Both the position numbers and the translations under genes were made by a program. DNA of 64,000 nt from Megascapheus bottae (Eukaryota > Chordata > Mammalia > Rodentia > Geomyidae), in the NCBI GenBank assembly GCA_024803745.1, contig JANJXV010000130.1:610501-674500 (forward strand). Reading direction: 5' to 3'. Of the stretch, positions 43,481-54,507 are shown one piece after another. Each line of letters starts with the position of its first letter. Positions within the stretch are counted from its first letter, which is position 1. Below the pieces are notes generated by a model. It saw nothing but the letters and a program-made list of their open reading frames with translations, made no database searches and was not told where the DNA came from.

Positions 43481-44225
43481 GTGAAGTTTTGTTTTTTACT
43501 TAGAAGGTTCCTCTGGTACACCCAGGAGAAAAAGGGCAGAAAAAGATGGAGGTGGACAGTGGCTTGCAAAGGAAAAGGGAAAGAAAAGCAAACAACAACA
43601 ATAACAATAAAGCAACTCTTGCTGAATCAGTAACTAGCAGTAATAGATTTTTTTTTAAAAATTTACTTCCAGGCTCAGTTGGGGAAAACAAGATACATTT
43701 CCTTGCAATAATTTAAAGAGTGGAATGTTTCATTCCCAGAGAAACTACAGCTGTTTTGACCTATTCCTGGCTTTAGGTTGGACTATTATTTGCATTCTCT
43801 GAATTATTATTGTTGTTATTTCTTTTCCTTTCTTAACATGGTAGCATTTAGGAATGGAGCCAAGTTATAGACTGATTAAAGTCTTTCACTCTGAATTAAA
43901 GGTTTTGAATCCAGCCTTAGGCTTCAGCCTCAGATTTTTGTTGCTGTAGCTGCTGTTTTCCATCCACACCTCCCCATCTCCAGGGGAGAAGAATAGAACT
44001 AGAAATCAGTCCGCTGCAGGCACACCCCTCTGAGGTTACACCAATTGGCTCCAAGGAGGGTGCCACTGCTGTTTTGGATGTTATAAGGCCACTGTGGCTG
44101 CAACCAGGCCAGTAAGGGGACAAAGGACATCTCCCTGAGGGAAAGGCCAAGGGAAGAGAAGGACCCTTCCCAAGCATTCTCATGTTCTAGAAAAGTCACT
44201 CTCCTTGCAATTCCTTTTTTCATCT
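43481..44225. other. Unique sequence, no gene seen
   Basis: Minus ORFs of 63-88 codons only; no family recognised. Confidence 0.35.
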
Positions 44226-44458
44226 CAAGAGTTCTGATAACTCACACCTGTAATCTCAGCTACTCAGAAGTCTAAGATCTAAGGATGGCGGTTCAAAGCC
44301 AGTCCTGGCAGAAAAGTCCCTGAGACTCTTACCTCCAATAAACTATCAAAAAGCCAGAAGTTAGGGGTGTGGCAAGTGGTAGAGCACCAGCCATGCAGCT
44401 GGGGATAGCAGGCAGGAATATGAGTGTGAGGCCTTGAGTTCAAGCACCGGTAGTGACA
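44226..44458 (+). repeat. 7SL-Geo SINE
   Basis: 'tctgataactcacacctgtaatctcagctactcagaag' (in parts), linker 'gactcttacctccaat', Geo half with a short insertion after 'gtggtagagcaccagcc', end 'gagttcaagcaccgg'. Confidence 0.85.
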
Positions 44459-44708
44459 AGTTCATTCATCAATTCACTTCAGTCACCTGTAACATGAGAT
44501 CATAAGAGCACCTAGGTCAAAGTGTTGGGTCTGAGATATTTACAGATGCACTGATCAGTAATCAATCAATGCTGGCTGGTGTGTACTGCTCCTCTTTAAG
44601 GTGCTTTCTCTACCTGATCATCTAGCATGTCATCTTCCCATGTCTGCCAAGATCGCACTTGCCGATAATGGAAAAAGCACAAACCATACACGTGTGTGCG
44701 TACAGGCT

Positions 44709-44709
44709 T

Positions 44710-44756
<47 letters not shown>

Positions 44757-44757
44757 A
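44709..44757 (+). repeat. (CA)n microsatellite
   Basis: About 24 uninterrupted ca repeats. Confidence 0.97.
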
Positions 44758-44771
44758 CTTGTCTGTCGAAA

Positions 44772-44975
44772 TAGGCTCTTTTCTGCCCAGGAGGGCCTTA
44801 GACTGCCATCTTCCCAATCATTGCCTGCTGAGCAGCAGAAATTATAGATGTCAGCCACCAAGGCCTGGCTGATAGAAAGATCTCTCTAGAAGACAGCTCA
44901 GTGGGCCCTTGGACCATAATCCTCCTCTGTCTATGCTTCAACATGGAGCTGGGATTTCAGGTGTGCACTACTGTT
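44772..44975 (-). repeat. B1-like monomers, antisense, diverged
   Basis: 'gcccaggagggccttagactgcc' ... 'attatagatgtcagccaccaaggcctggc' is the complement of a B1 monomer, and 'gagctgggatttcaggtgtgcactac' near 44945 of a second one. Confidence 0.5.
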
Positions 44976-45141
44976 GGTTTGTTGGTTGAAATGGGGATAG
45001 GGGGAAACTCGAGCCCTGTGCAATGTCAGAGCCCACGTCCCATGTCTGTTACTTGCCTGTTGAAGGGAGGGAGGGAAAGCGGGCAATCTATCCCTACTGG
45101 GTGAAGGCTGAGAGAAGAGAAGGGGGGAGGTAAGATGGTAA

Positions 45142-45344
45142 GGGCTGGGAGTTTGGCCTAGTGGTAGAGTGCTTGCCTGGCATGCACAAAGACCTGGGTT
45201 CGATTCCTCAGTACCACATACACAGAAACGGTGCTGTGGCTCAAGTGGTAGAGCACTAGCCTTGAGAAAGCCCAAGGACAGCGCTCAGGCCCTGAGTTCA
45301 AGCCTCATGCCTCCGGACTGGCAAAAAAATTTTTTTTTTAAAAA
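45142..45344 (+). repeat. IDL-Geo SINE
   Basis: tRNA-like half ('tttggcctagtggtagagtg', 'ggttcgattcc'), short linker, Geo half ('ctgtggctcaagtggtagagc', 'gagttcaagcc') with a small insertion 'gcctccg', tail a/t-rich. The linker lacks the usual aaaaagcc segment. Confidence 0.9.
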
Positions 45345-45964
45345 AAGGTAATCAATGCCCTTTTTGGCCACAGGCTGCTGGGTACCAGGCCATGGAGAAA
45401 AAGACAGAAGAATGTGAAAGAGCAGAAGGAGAAATGAAGCAGTCATGGACCCCGCTGCCAGGAAAGCCTGCACTGTTCTGGCTGCTGCCAGTGCCAACAG
45501 GAATGGCAGGCAGCCTGGAGCTCTTGACAGAGGATGGGGAGGAAAGCCAGGAGCGAGAGTCAGCCAGAGGGAGATGCTGGAGGGGCTTCCCCAACTGAGC
45601 AGGTGCCTGGGGAAGGAAGACCCTACCCAAGAACAGCCTTGGGAGCCACAAACAATCCCCCTCCCTAACCTGTGCCCTGGACCTCCTACTCTCCCAGATC
45701 TCAAAGCAGCTAGCCCCAGCTCTCCTTCAGCCAGGCCAGCTGCCCGGCAGGCAAGCAGATGGTGACATCTTCACTAGAGCCAAAATTACCTTTCCAGGAA
45801 AATGTCTCAACCTTCTCTGGAGGACACAGAAAGGAGCGTGCACCATGGAGAATTTCAAACTTTCTCAAGAAGCTACAGCTTCTTAAAAGTATTTGAGTGA
45901 AACAAAAATGTATTTTGACTATAGATTGTTCAGTGCCTCCGATTTAAAAAGAAAAGAAAGGTTG
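45345..45964. other. GC-richer unique segment
   Basis: Overlapping ORFs of 68-139 codons on both strands (longest 45285-45704 minus, partly SINE). The minus one begins in Pro/Arg/Gly-rich sequence and ends in SINE-derived codons, which argues against a real protein. No domain recognised. Confidence 0.3.
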
Positions 45965-46186
45965 TTGAAAGTTGCCTATAATCTCAACAACCTGGGAGGC
46001 AGAGGTATGAAGATGACAGTTCAAGGCTGAACTGGGAGAAAATACAAGACCTATCTGAAAACCAAACTAAAAGCCAAGGGACTGGGAACAGGGCTCAAGT
46101 AATAGAGCACCTACCTAGAAAGCACAAGGCCCTGAATTTAATCCCAGTACAAAAAAATAAATAATAATAATAATAATAAAAATAAA
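45965..46186 (+). repeat. B1-dID-type SINE with (AAT)n tail
   Basis: B1 half 'tgcctataatctcaacaacctgggaggcagagg', ID half 'gggaacagggctcaagtaatagagcacc' and 'ggccctgaatttaatccc', tail (aat)n at 46146-46186. Confidence 0.75.
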
Positions 46187-46187
46187 A

Positions 46188-46428
46188 CAGGTGCTGGTGG
46201 CTCATACCTGCATTCCTAGCTACTCAAGAAGCTGAGATCTGAGGATCAAGGTTCAAAGCCAGTAGGGGCAGAAAAGTCTATGAAACTCTTATCTCCAATT
46301 AACCACCTAAAAACCAGAAGTGGCACTGTGGCTCAGAATGGCAGTGTGCTAGCCTGAAAAGAAAAAGAGCTCAAGGACAGTGCCCAGGACCAGACTTCAA
46401 GTCCCATGACCAACAGAAAATTAATTAA
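46188..46428 (+). repeat. 7SL-Geo SINE
   Basis: Begins directly at the tail of the previous SINE: 'aggtgctggtggctcatacctgc', linker 'gaaactcttatctccaattaacc', Geo half 'gcactgtggctcagaatggc', end 'gacttcaagtcccatgacc'. Confidence 0.9.
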
Positions 46429-46429
46429 C

Positions 46430-47940
46430 TAACTAACTGTCAGGTAGTTTCCAGAACTTTAGCTCCTTACTCCCCAACCCTGTCATCCCTTGTGAGCAGC
46501 TAGTCATGGACTAAAAATCACTGAATTAAACTATTCTATCTGTCTCTGTCTCATCCCCTCCCTCTCAAATCTCAACATCTGGCTCCCAGATGTATGCTTA
46601 CCACTGTACTTACTGCTTGCATAACAGACAGGTTCCATTATCAATGCTAATCTGTTTACCTAATTCTAGAACTCTGAGGGGCTGTGCTGGGAAATATTGC
46701 ACGCTCCATTCCACATCAAGTAGGGACATGTTCGGTGAGTGATTAGCAATGTCTGCATGGAAACAGGAAGCTGGATGCATGGGTCCAGTACTCACACAGA
46801 GGGCCGCATCTTCATCACTCTGCTTCTGGACAATGTTTGACTCTAAAAAGCTCCCTTCTGACTGGAGAAAACATTTATGCTGACTATGAGACACAAATGA
46901 ATGATTGAAGGCCTCCAGAGGAAAGGATTTTGAAGCAAACAAGGAATTTCTCTAGCATCTCTATCCTCAAAACTCATATGACTCCCCTGTTAGACTTCAT
47001 GTCTGCATGTACTGTTGTTAAAACTACTTTTTCCTACTTCACAAGAATGAGAAGATGGGTCCCCTGGACCTCGTCACTCCTAAACTGGCCCCATCCTGTC
47101 CACTGCAGATAAGCATCAACTTGCAAATCCTAGCCTGATAGAACTATCCTAAGATGTGTAGACCTCACTGGTCAGGGACTCAAATCTCAGCTGACCAAGT
47201 GGATGGCCTTGGGGGGGGAAATTATTTGCCCTTGCCAGCCTCAGTTTCCTCCTATGCATGAGAAAAAGGAAAGAATTCGGAGCTCATGTAAGAATTAAGG
47301 AAATTACAGTTGTTCTGCTCCTAAAATCTACAGGATATTTAAGATACACTGCTTTCTTTTCCCCTCTTTTCATACCCTCAAGGCTATTTCAAGCTTTCTC
47401 CACAGGCAGTGAGTAAGGCATCAGAAATGTCTCTGTGCTGAATTAACGTAGCTGAGAAATGAGAAACCCCTCCCTGTGCCCTCAACTTGAGCCCTCCTCC
47501 TCTCTGTTTAGATTCAACTCAAAATAGCTGAACTTAGATGGAACCAGTTGGGGTCTGTCTTTGTATCTGGAGGCTTAAAAAAAAAAGATTCAAACCTTAA
47601 GCCCAACAGCTGCAGGTTAGTCAAGGACCTGATTCTGCCTGGTTAATTAACTTTAACCTCCAACCCAAGTCACTGTACATTTGTGCAGCTGACTCCTTTG
47701 ATGCTAAAAGAATAAGCTTTTATCCAATGATTTATAATTTTTTAAAAGAAACTGTTTTAAGTAGCATAGGTGTATAGTTGTGTTTTTTTAATTAAATAGA
47801 ACCAAAGCATTTCAAATGAAGAACTGTTCCTCAAAATACTAGTCTTACAAATCTTGCCAGAAATGCATTTATTAAAAGTAGGCTTCTCAATGTAGTTTAG
47901 GTACATTTAATAAATGTAAGTGTACATATAAAAGCAGATA
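46430..47940. other. Unique sequence with one MIR
   Basis: About 1.5 kb. A MIR fossil lies at about 47170-47300 ('tcagctgaccaagtggatggccttgg', 'cctcagtttcctcctatgcatg'). A 110-codon minus ORF (46610-46942) has no recognisable domain or splice support. No gene seen. Confidence 0.4.
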
Positions 47941-47941
47941 A

Positions 47942-48164
47942 TGGGGCTGGGAGTGTGGCCTAGTAGTAGAGTGCTTATCTAGCATGTACAACGCTCTGGG
48001 TTCAATCCCTTGGTACCACATACACAGAGAAAACAGAAAGTGGTGGTGCTGTGACTCAAGGGGTAGAGTGCTAGCCTTGAGAAAGCCCAAGGACAATGCC
48101 CAGGCCCTGAGTTGAAGCCCCAGGACTGGCAAAACAAAACAAAACAAAACAAACAAAAAACAGA
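47942..48164 (+). repeat. IDL-Geo SINE
   Basis: 'ggctgggagtgtggcctagtagtag', 'gttcaatcccttggtaccac', Geo half 'tgctgtgactcaaggggtag', end 'gttgaagccccaggactgg', and a tail of caaaa repeats. Flanks 'aaaagcagataa' and 'aaaaacagataa' look like a target duplication. Confidence 0.9.
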
Positions 48165-48218
48165 TAAACAAGAGATACGTAGATAGAGACTCATACTCAG
48201 ACAAATGTGTGTTTGGCG

Positions 48219-48385
48219 GAGTGGTTACTGGGTCTTGAACTCAGAGCCTAGGCTCTGTCCTGCAACTTCTTCCTCTCCAGACTGAGGCTCTGTCCCTCAG
48301 CTTCCTCCTCTCCAGCTGAGCCTAGGCTCTACTTCTGGATTTTTGGTGGATCTGAGCCTTACAGGCATGAGATGTCAGTCTCATA
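48219..48385 (-). repeat. Degenerate Geo-type SINE, antisense
   Basis: 'gggtcttgaactcagagcctaggc' is the complement of Geo; a local duplication of 'ctgaggctctgtccctcagc...cctctccag' follows; then 'ctctacttctggatttttgg'. Confidence 0.55.
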
Positions 48386-48799
48386 CAAGCATGTGACATA
48401 TGGATCTCTTTATAATAGATCCTAAAATTTACTTCATTCTGGTATACCTACATCTATGCTTTCAATGGCTCCATTGTTAAAAGAAATTACCATTATTCCA
48501 ATATTTAGGCGGGCCATCATTTCCCCCTCATTTTCCACTAACAGACAAATAGGAGATATTTTATATTTCCCATGATGATGTTGGAGCAACAGGCCTGCAC
48601 ATGAGTCTCTGTGTAAAGATTTCTTTTTTTTTTACACTTCATATTTAGAGTGTAGAATGGTTTCTAAAAGCCTACGCACTCAGAATTCAGTTAGCATTTA
48701 AGAACGTAAAACATACTTGCATAGGCAGCTCCGGGAGCTCCCACTGCAAAGGGTACATGTTGCCTGATTCCAAAAGAACTACTTAATTCCACAGCCATA

Positions 48800-48880
48800 T
48801 ACAATGTAATCCCAGCACTTGGGAGGTGGGGGAAGGAAGACCACTGGACAGTAAGAGACTTGTGGAGAAGAGCTAGGAGG
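48800..48880 (+). repeat. B1 SINE fragment
   Basis: 'aatgtaatcccagcacttgggaggtggggg' is a clear B1-type internal promoter region; the rest is lost. Confidence 0.7.
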
Positions 48881-49050
48881 CCCCAGCTGCACAAACCAAA
48901 GCCAGACAAGATTTTCCAACAGCCATCAAGCCCCCAGACACAGGATCAAGGCTAGCTACCAGGTCAAGGGCTTGCTACCAACCCTATCTATTGTTGGCTA
49001 CATGTGAACCCATCCAACAATGGGGATTCCTATCTCAAGAATGCACAGAC

Positions 49051-49238
49051 AGCTGGGTGCTGCTGGCTCATGCCAATAATCCTACTCAGGAGGCTGAGAT
49101 CTGAGCATCATGGTTCAAAGCCAGCCTAGACGCTATATCCAATGAATCACCAGAAAACCGGAAGTAGCACTGTGGTGCAGAGTCATAGAGTACTAATCAG
49201 GCCCTGAGTTCAAGCCCCACATTCAACCAAAAAAAAAA
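49051..49238 (+). repeat. 7SL-Geo SINE, internally deleted
   Basis: 'gctgggtgctgctggctcatgcc', 'actcaggaggctgagatctgagc', shortened linker, Geo half lacking its middle, 'ctgagttcaagccccac' and a 10-A tail. Confidence 0.87.
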
Positions 49239-49240
49239 GG

Positions 49241-49959
49241 TACAGACATGTCCCTGCCAGTGCTGTTTTGGGTTTTTTTTCAGTGGATCTGGGGCACAAT
49301 GGATAATACCAGGTATATCTTGGGCATTCTGTACCTCTCCACCATCTTTCCCCCATAATTCTCTCCTGGTTTAAAGCTTCCAAACAGAAGCTTTAACAGC
49401 TCAAAGGGACTACCGTACTGTATGTGTGAGAAATCAACACTCCAGGCCTTCAAGGAGAACAGAGGAGGCATTCGGGCTAGCACAGGGAAGAATTCTGTAC
49501 AGTCACCATCCAGAATAGCAGCAGCCCAGATGGGCGCATATCAAATGTTCCTCGTGCACACGATTCGGTCACCTCCCTTCTTCACCGAGCCAAATATCCA
49601 TAATTTAAAAGCTGTAAAGCCTGAGCTTTCCCTGTGGGCTCTCTAGCCCCCCCTTCCTGGGGTGGGGGAAAGGGTCAACACTTTCTTGGTAGTTATAGAT
49701 GCCATCTGAATACTGCTGGGTTGCTTAACATCTCTGCAGACAACCATGCACTCTCTGGGTCCTTAAGAACAAGTGATACAGGGCTGAGCTCCTGGAAGGG
49801 ATGGGTGAACCGGGGTGTGTGGGTACCAGGAAGGGGAAGGGACAGAGGCTGTGTAATGGACAAGGTCAGACTGGGCAGGATACATACAGGAATGCAATGT
49901 GAGTGCATGAGGGGCGAGGATGGGAGCGTCATTGCTTTCCACGCTGCCACAATGAAATC

Positions 49960-49960
<1 letters not shown>
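49241..49960. other. Unique sequence, no gene seen
   Basis: The 147-codon plus ORF at 49634-50077 runs through the CT array and shows no domain. No other features. Confidence 0.35.

Positions 49961-49961
<1 letters not shown>

Positions 49962-50015
<54 letters not shown>
49962..50015 (+). repeat. (CT)n microsatellite
   Basis: About 27 ct repeats, pyrimidine on the plus strand. Confidence 0.97.
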
Positions 50016-50023
<8 letters not shown>

Positions 50024-50269
50024 CTTAACTGTTTTATGACTCAGCTAGGCATCCCAACTTTTCTTGGCCTGCTTTAGGGTAACACATTTGCCAAATGTTC
50101 TGGCCTCAACAAACAGCACTCAAGGAATTCTTCCCCGTCATCCAGAGCAAAGAGGAAATGTCAGCCTTCGGTTCAGTAAGTTCTCTCCACGTAAGCAACA
50201 CTGCCCTGCACTAGGTGTTTGGATTCTACTGAATTCTTTAATTATATCTTCCTTTGGGATCTAAAAAAA

Positions 50270-50660
50270 ATGCATTTCAGGATTTTTGTTTGGTCTTGTT
50301 TTTGTTTTTTTTTTCTTTTTTTTAAAATTTTTTTTATTGTAATTAGTAAAAGGGTTACATGATATTTGCCAGATAGAAGGTGCATTAATTCACATACATT
50401 GATACCCTTTCACATGTCTTGGTACCCATTTCCCTCCCCCCTTGGTCTTGTTTTTGAACTCGGGGCTTGCACACTCTTTCTGAGCTTTTTTCTTTCTTTT
50501 TTTTTCCCTCAAGGCTTTCACTCTACCACTTGAGCCACACTGACACTTCCGTTTTTTTTCTGAGTGGTTTATTACAGCTAAGAGTCTCACAGACTTTCTG
50601 TCCCCAGGCTGGCTTTGAACCACAATACTCAGATCTCAACCCCCCTCAATAGGTAAGATG
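50270..50660 (-). repeat. 7SL-Geo SINE, antisense, interrupted by an L1
   Basis: Complement of Geo and 7SL halves at about 50442-50660 ('gaactcggggcttgcacac', 'ctaccacttgagccacactgac', 'ctaagagtctcacagacttt', 'ctcagatctcaac'), with its extreme end displaced to 50290-50304 by the L1 insertion. Confidence 0.85.
50305..50441 (-). mobile_element. Short LINE-1 3'-UTR insertion inside a SINE
   Basis: About 137 bases: T-rich complement of the tail, then complement of the L1 3' UTR ('attgtaattagtaaaagggttacatg'). Identical 15-bp target duplication ttggtcttgtttttg at 50290-50304 and 50442-50456. Extreme 5' truncation; nothing coding. Confidence 0.93.
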
Positions 50661-50669
50661 GCAGGCTGA

Positions 50670-51370
50670 GAGCAGATGGATATTATGTTACCGATGACAG
50701 ATGCTAATTTACACCCCACTCTCGGCCCCCAGGCCCCCAATGCAATGCCTAGCAAGAGGTTTGGCACTCGGTAAACTTACACCAGCAAGAACAGCATTGC
50801 CCTGGGAACCTTCGTGAATTCTCCAACCCTTTCCTAGACTGAAGCCAGATTAAGATGCCAGTCATCTCTTACGTCAAACCAGTAGTAGGCTGGAGAATTT
50901 CACATCCTACTCTTTATTTATCTGACACAGGTAATTCTCAGCCCCCAAAACTTAGGACCTTGGATGCACACAGTTCCACAACACCTGACTTGGGAACACG
51001 AGATGAGTAATACAGAAATGAATCTCCAGGCCCAGTTCAGTAAATAGGACTCTCCATTTCCTGACAACACACAACAAAACACCCTTTGCCTTCTGCTGAG
51101 TCCCATCTCCTAGGAAACATCATAATAGGCTTAGCAAAAGCCAGGAAGATCTTAGGAGACCGGCTGTTCACTCTGCAACAGGGCTGCACTTAAGTGTTCT
51201 ATTCAAGAAGCACACATTGGGTTGGCCTCCACATTAACCTGCTAGGAATGAAGACACACGTCAGAAACAGGTGGGAGAGAGGCAGAACTCAGAGCCTGGA
51301 AGGCAAAGAGAACTCTGTGAGTCAATGCTCTAATTAGGAACTTGTATGTTCTGCTTTCCCTGCAAGCAGG
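50670..51370. other. Unique sequence, no gene seen
   Basis: About 700 bases; 'caatgcctagcaagaggtttggcactcgg' near 50740 may be a MIR/L2 remnant. No gene evidence. Confidence 0.35.
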
Positions 51371-51371
51371 A

Positions 51372-51402
51372 ATACACACACACACACACAGACACACACA
51401 CA

Positions 51403-51446
<44 letters not shown>
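51372..51446 (+). repeat. (CA)n microsatellite with CAGA interruptions
   Basis: Three blocks of ca repeats separated by single 'aga' steps at about 51391 and 51403, then about 20 clean repeats. Confidence 0.96.
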
Positions 51447-51448
<2 letters not shown>

Positions 51449-51545
51449 TTCCATGTACGTTGTGGCTCCTTTAGACAATTAGGGAAATGATAAGGACCTT
51501 CCATTTTGTCTATCATTTAAAATCATGATAAACGATCCAGTAGGG

Positions 51546-51748
51546 TTTTTCTTTTCTTTTTTTTCCAGTCCTTGGGCTTGAACTCAGGGCCTGAGTACTG
51601 TCCTTGGACTTTCTCAAGGCTAGCATTCTACCACTTGAGCCACAGCACCATTTCTGGCTTTTTCTATGTAGGTGGTACCAAGGAATCGAACCTGGGTCTC
51701 TGTGCATAATAGCCAAATACTCTACAACTAGGTCACACTCCCAGCCCT
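51546..51748 (-). repeat. IDL-Geo SINE, antisense
   Basis: Complement of Geo ('gggcttgaactcagggcctgag', 'ctaccacttgagccacagcacc') and of the tRNA-like half ('gaatcgaacctgggtctctgtgc', 'actcccagccc'). Complete. Confidence 0.92.
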
Positions 51749-52232
51749 TGTCCCTCCCAGCCCTCTTTCTTTTTTTTTTTTAAATGCACATTTGTAAAAG
51801 AAACTTGGGCTACATCTAATCTAACCATGCCCACTTCTGGGAAAACTTCCACCCCCACCATAAATATATCCCTGTGTCTGTGACAATATTGAGGCCAAAT
51901 GAGTCACTTGAAAAACCTGAGAAGGGTATTCCATGTTCCAAAGACAAGCAAAAATAATAATAATAACAACAACAAACCTAATTAAGTCCAGAAAGGAGTA
52001 GAAATGAGTCAGGCGCATGTTCACATTGGAATGAGTAATAAGAGGAGATGATATGGATAAAGGGAAAAGTTAACCAACCACCCCTAAGGGGTGACATTTT
52101 ACAGAGGACGCCCCACCTGCATGGGACTCACTGCACACTGTAACACCTCATTTTTTTCCCCATCATTTTCTGAACTTACTGTGTCTCTCTTGCCTACATT
52201 CGTCTTTGTATCTTTTAAGAAGTCCCCTTCTA

Positions 52233-52729
52233 AAATGTAAAGACTTAGAAAAAATCATTATTAAGTGAAGTAAGCCAGACTCAAAGGAACATAGGCCCAA
52301 TAGTCTCCCTCATTTGTCATAATCAGTAGAAACCTTGGGCTCTTCTAGCAGAGATTTACAATAGAACAAAATCTAGAGACATTAGGCCAAATAGTATGAC
52401 ACTAAATGTAAAGACCTCCAGGATAGGGAAACAAAAGTCATATTATGAGTGATTGTTGTCCTTAATGTACTATGTTATCTCTCATCTCTTTTGCCATCCC
52501 TTGGTTATCTCATATTGTTACAATATTTCACCTTGTTATCTGATATATTTTATATGTGCTTAATTGGTTATTTGAAATTGGATAGGGAAGGGGGGAAATC
52601 AAGATAAGCGGATGAGGGTAGGAGGGAAATGGGGACCATGTCATGAGAAAGGGTATCAATGTTTGTGAAGTTACACACCTTTTATCTGGTAAATATAATG
52701 TAACCCTTCTATTAATCACAATAAAAAAA
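52233..52729 (+). mobile_element. LINE-1 3'-end insertion
   Basis: About 497 bases starting in the last codons of ORF2 ('taaagacttagaaaaaatc') and running through the 3' UTR to 'attaatcacaataaaaaaaa'. Identical 16-bp duplication aagaagtccccttcta at 52217-52232 and 52730-52745. Single copy of the block that is doubled at 13.3 kb. Confidence 0.94.
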
Positions 52730-52745
52730 AAGAAGTCCCCTTCTA

Positions 52746-53160
52746 TTGTTTGGGATCCAACTCTTCCTCAGATCCTGACTTTACCTTTTTTTTAACCCAG
52801 GGGGTCACTTAAGGAGATGTGATGTCATGTCTAGTGAGTTTGGGGGACTGATGTGGAGTAAGGTTCATCGAAGACGAAGGAGCATAGATGCTGCACCCAG
52901 ACAGCAAGAGTGTGCAGGTAGCCTCACAAAGAAGCATCCCTGAGAGAGTCACCTAGCTTCTGGATGCATTGACACACAAACACTGACTAAAGGGGGAAGA
53001 AAATCAGGGAAAATAAAGGGTGATATCGACAAAGAGTCACTGTACTCTTAACCTGACTTACAGAACTGTAACCCCTTTGTACAACTACATAGTAATAGTA
53101 ATAATAATAATAGCAAATCATAAATGACATAAAATTCAAAAGAAATACAATATTAGGAAA
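52746..53160. other. Unique sequence with a possible L1-like 3' tail
   Basis: 'gtaacccctttgtacaactacatag' at about 53068 followed by (taa)n resembles an L1 3' end. Otherwise nothing recognised. Confidence 0.35.
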
Positions 53161-53263
53161 TGAAGGGGAAGAAGAATAGGAAGGGAAGGAAAAGGAGGAG
53201 GAGGAGAAGGAAGAGGAGGAGGAGGAGGAGGAGGAGGAGGAGAAGGAGGAGGAGAAGGAAGAG
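53161..53263 (+). repeat. Polypurine (GGA)n array
   Basis: (gga)n with gaa interruptions, purine on plus. The 114-codon minus ORF over it is Ser-rich low complexity. Confidence 0.95.
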
Positions 53264-54455
53264 GTGATGGTGGTCGTTGTGGGATAGGGTACATGATTGC
53301 AACCATGTTTCCGAAATGCCATCTGTCTCACCTGCTCTCCTCCGGTGTCATGCCACTGGGTATGAGCTTTGGCGTTGTATGTCTAAACACTACCCAGTCA
53401 TCTTTCACTGAGTCAGGCTTTGTTCAGCTGACATAGGATGATGAAGGCCTAGAAACACACAGATAACTGAGAAAATACCCCTCCACCTGGGAGTTCCCAG
53501 CTGAGCAGCAAAGATGAATAATGGAAATCCAATGTAAAGAGTGATTTAACTGAGGCATCTTCACAAGGCTCTATTGGCAGAGAAACAAATTACCTATTGA
53601 TTTTCTTATTTTTTTTCTAGGAGGGAAGCTACACCCTCCCTAATCTAAACACTTTTTTCTGGGTGGACATGAGTTCTAGCGTGTGGCTGAGTTCCCATTC
53701 CCCGAACTGGTGCATTCCTTCAGATGACAATGCGGGGGCCACATCACCACCAGAAAAGAACAGGACTCTGGACGACGGAGGCCCACACAGCGAGTTACAG
53801 CTGCCTCTGACATCTTAGACTTACAAGACTCTCTGGGAGTCTTAAATTTGTCCAGGAGAAAGAACTCCAGAAGGTAAAATATGATCATGATTAACAACTT
53901 TTTCATAGACTTCACTTTTCAGAACACTTGGAGATTTACAGAAAAATCTGAGAAGACAGAAGAAATGTCCCCACATGCCCTCTTCCTACTACCTCTTATT
54001 GTTAACATCCTAGATTCCTTTCACACATTTATTACCATACACAAACCAATAATGAGATGGCATTATTAACCCAAGTTCACAGTCCATTCTGCTTTCTTTG
54101 ATTTTTTTCAACTGACCTGCCACTTATAATCCTATCCCAGGATATCCTGCTCCCTTAGGCTCCTGTTGGCTGTGACCTGTGACAGGTTCTCCAACTCTCC
54201 TTGTTTCTATTGGCCTTCAAAGGGATCACTGAACCAGAAGTACATGGAAGGAGCTGGTGGCTTCACCCCTCCCTCTCCTGGGCAGTAGTCTCTATGGAAG
54301 GAGTCCTCTCTTCCCCCCTCAATATTCATAGGACCCATTTTTATCGAAATGACTCATGGATATTCACTTTATACTTTACAATATTATCCAACATAACTTT
54401 ATTGTTCAAAGGGAACAATGAGCCATAAAGAGTTCATTCAGTTCATCTCCTTGTC

Positions 54456-54460
<5 letters not shown>
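53264..54460. other. Unique sequence, no gene seen
   Basis: About 1.2 kb; ORFs of 62-79 codons without domains; no recent repeats. Confidence 0.35.

Positions 54461-54507
<47 letters not shown>
54461..54507 (+). repeat. (CA)n microsatellite
   Basis: About 23 uninterrupted ca repeats. Confidence 0.97.

Noticed and set aside
45285..45704. 139-codon minus ORF
   Set aside because: Its last part is translated from the tail and Geo half of the IDL-Geo SINE, and the rest lies in GC-rich DNA that is open on both strands.
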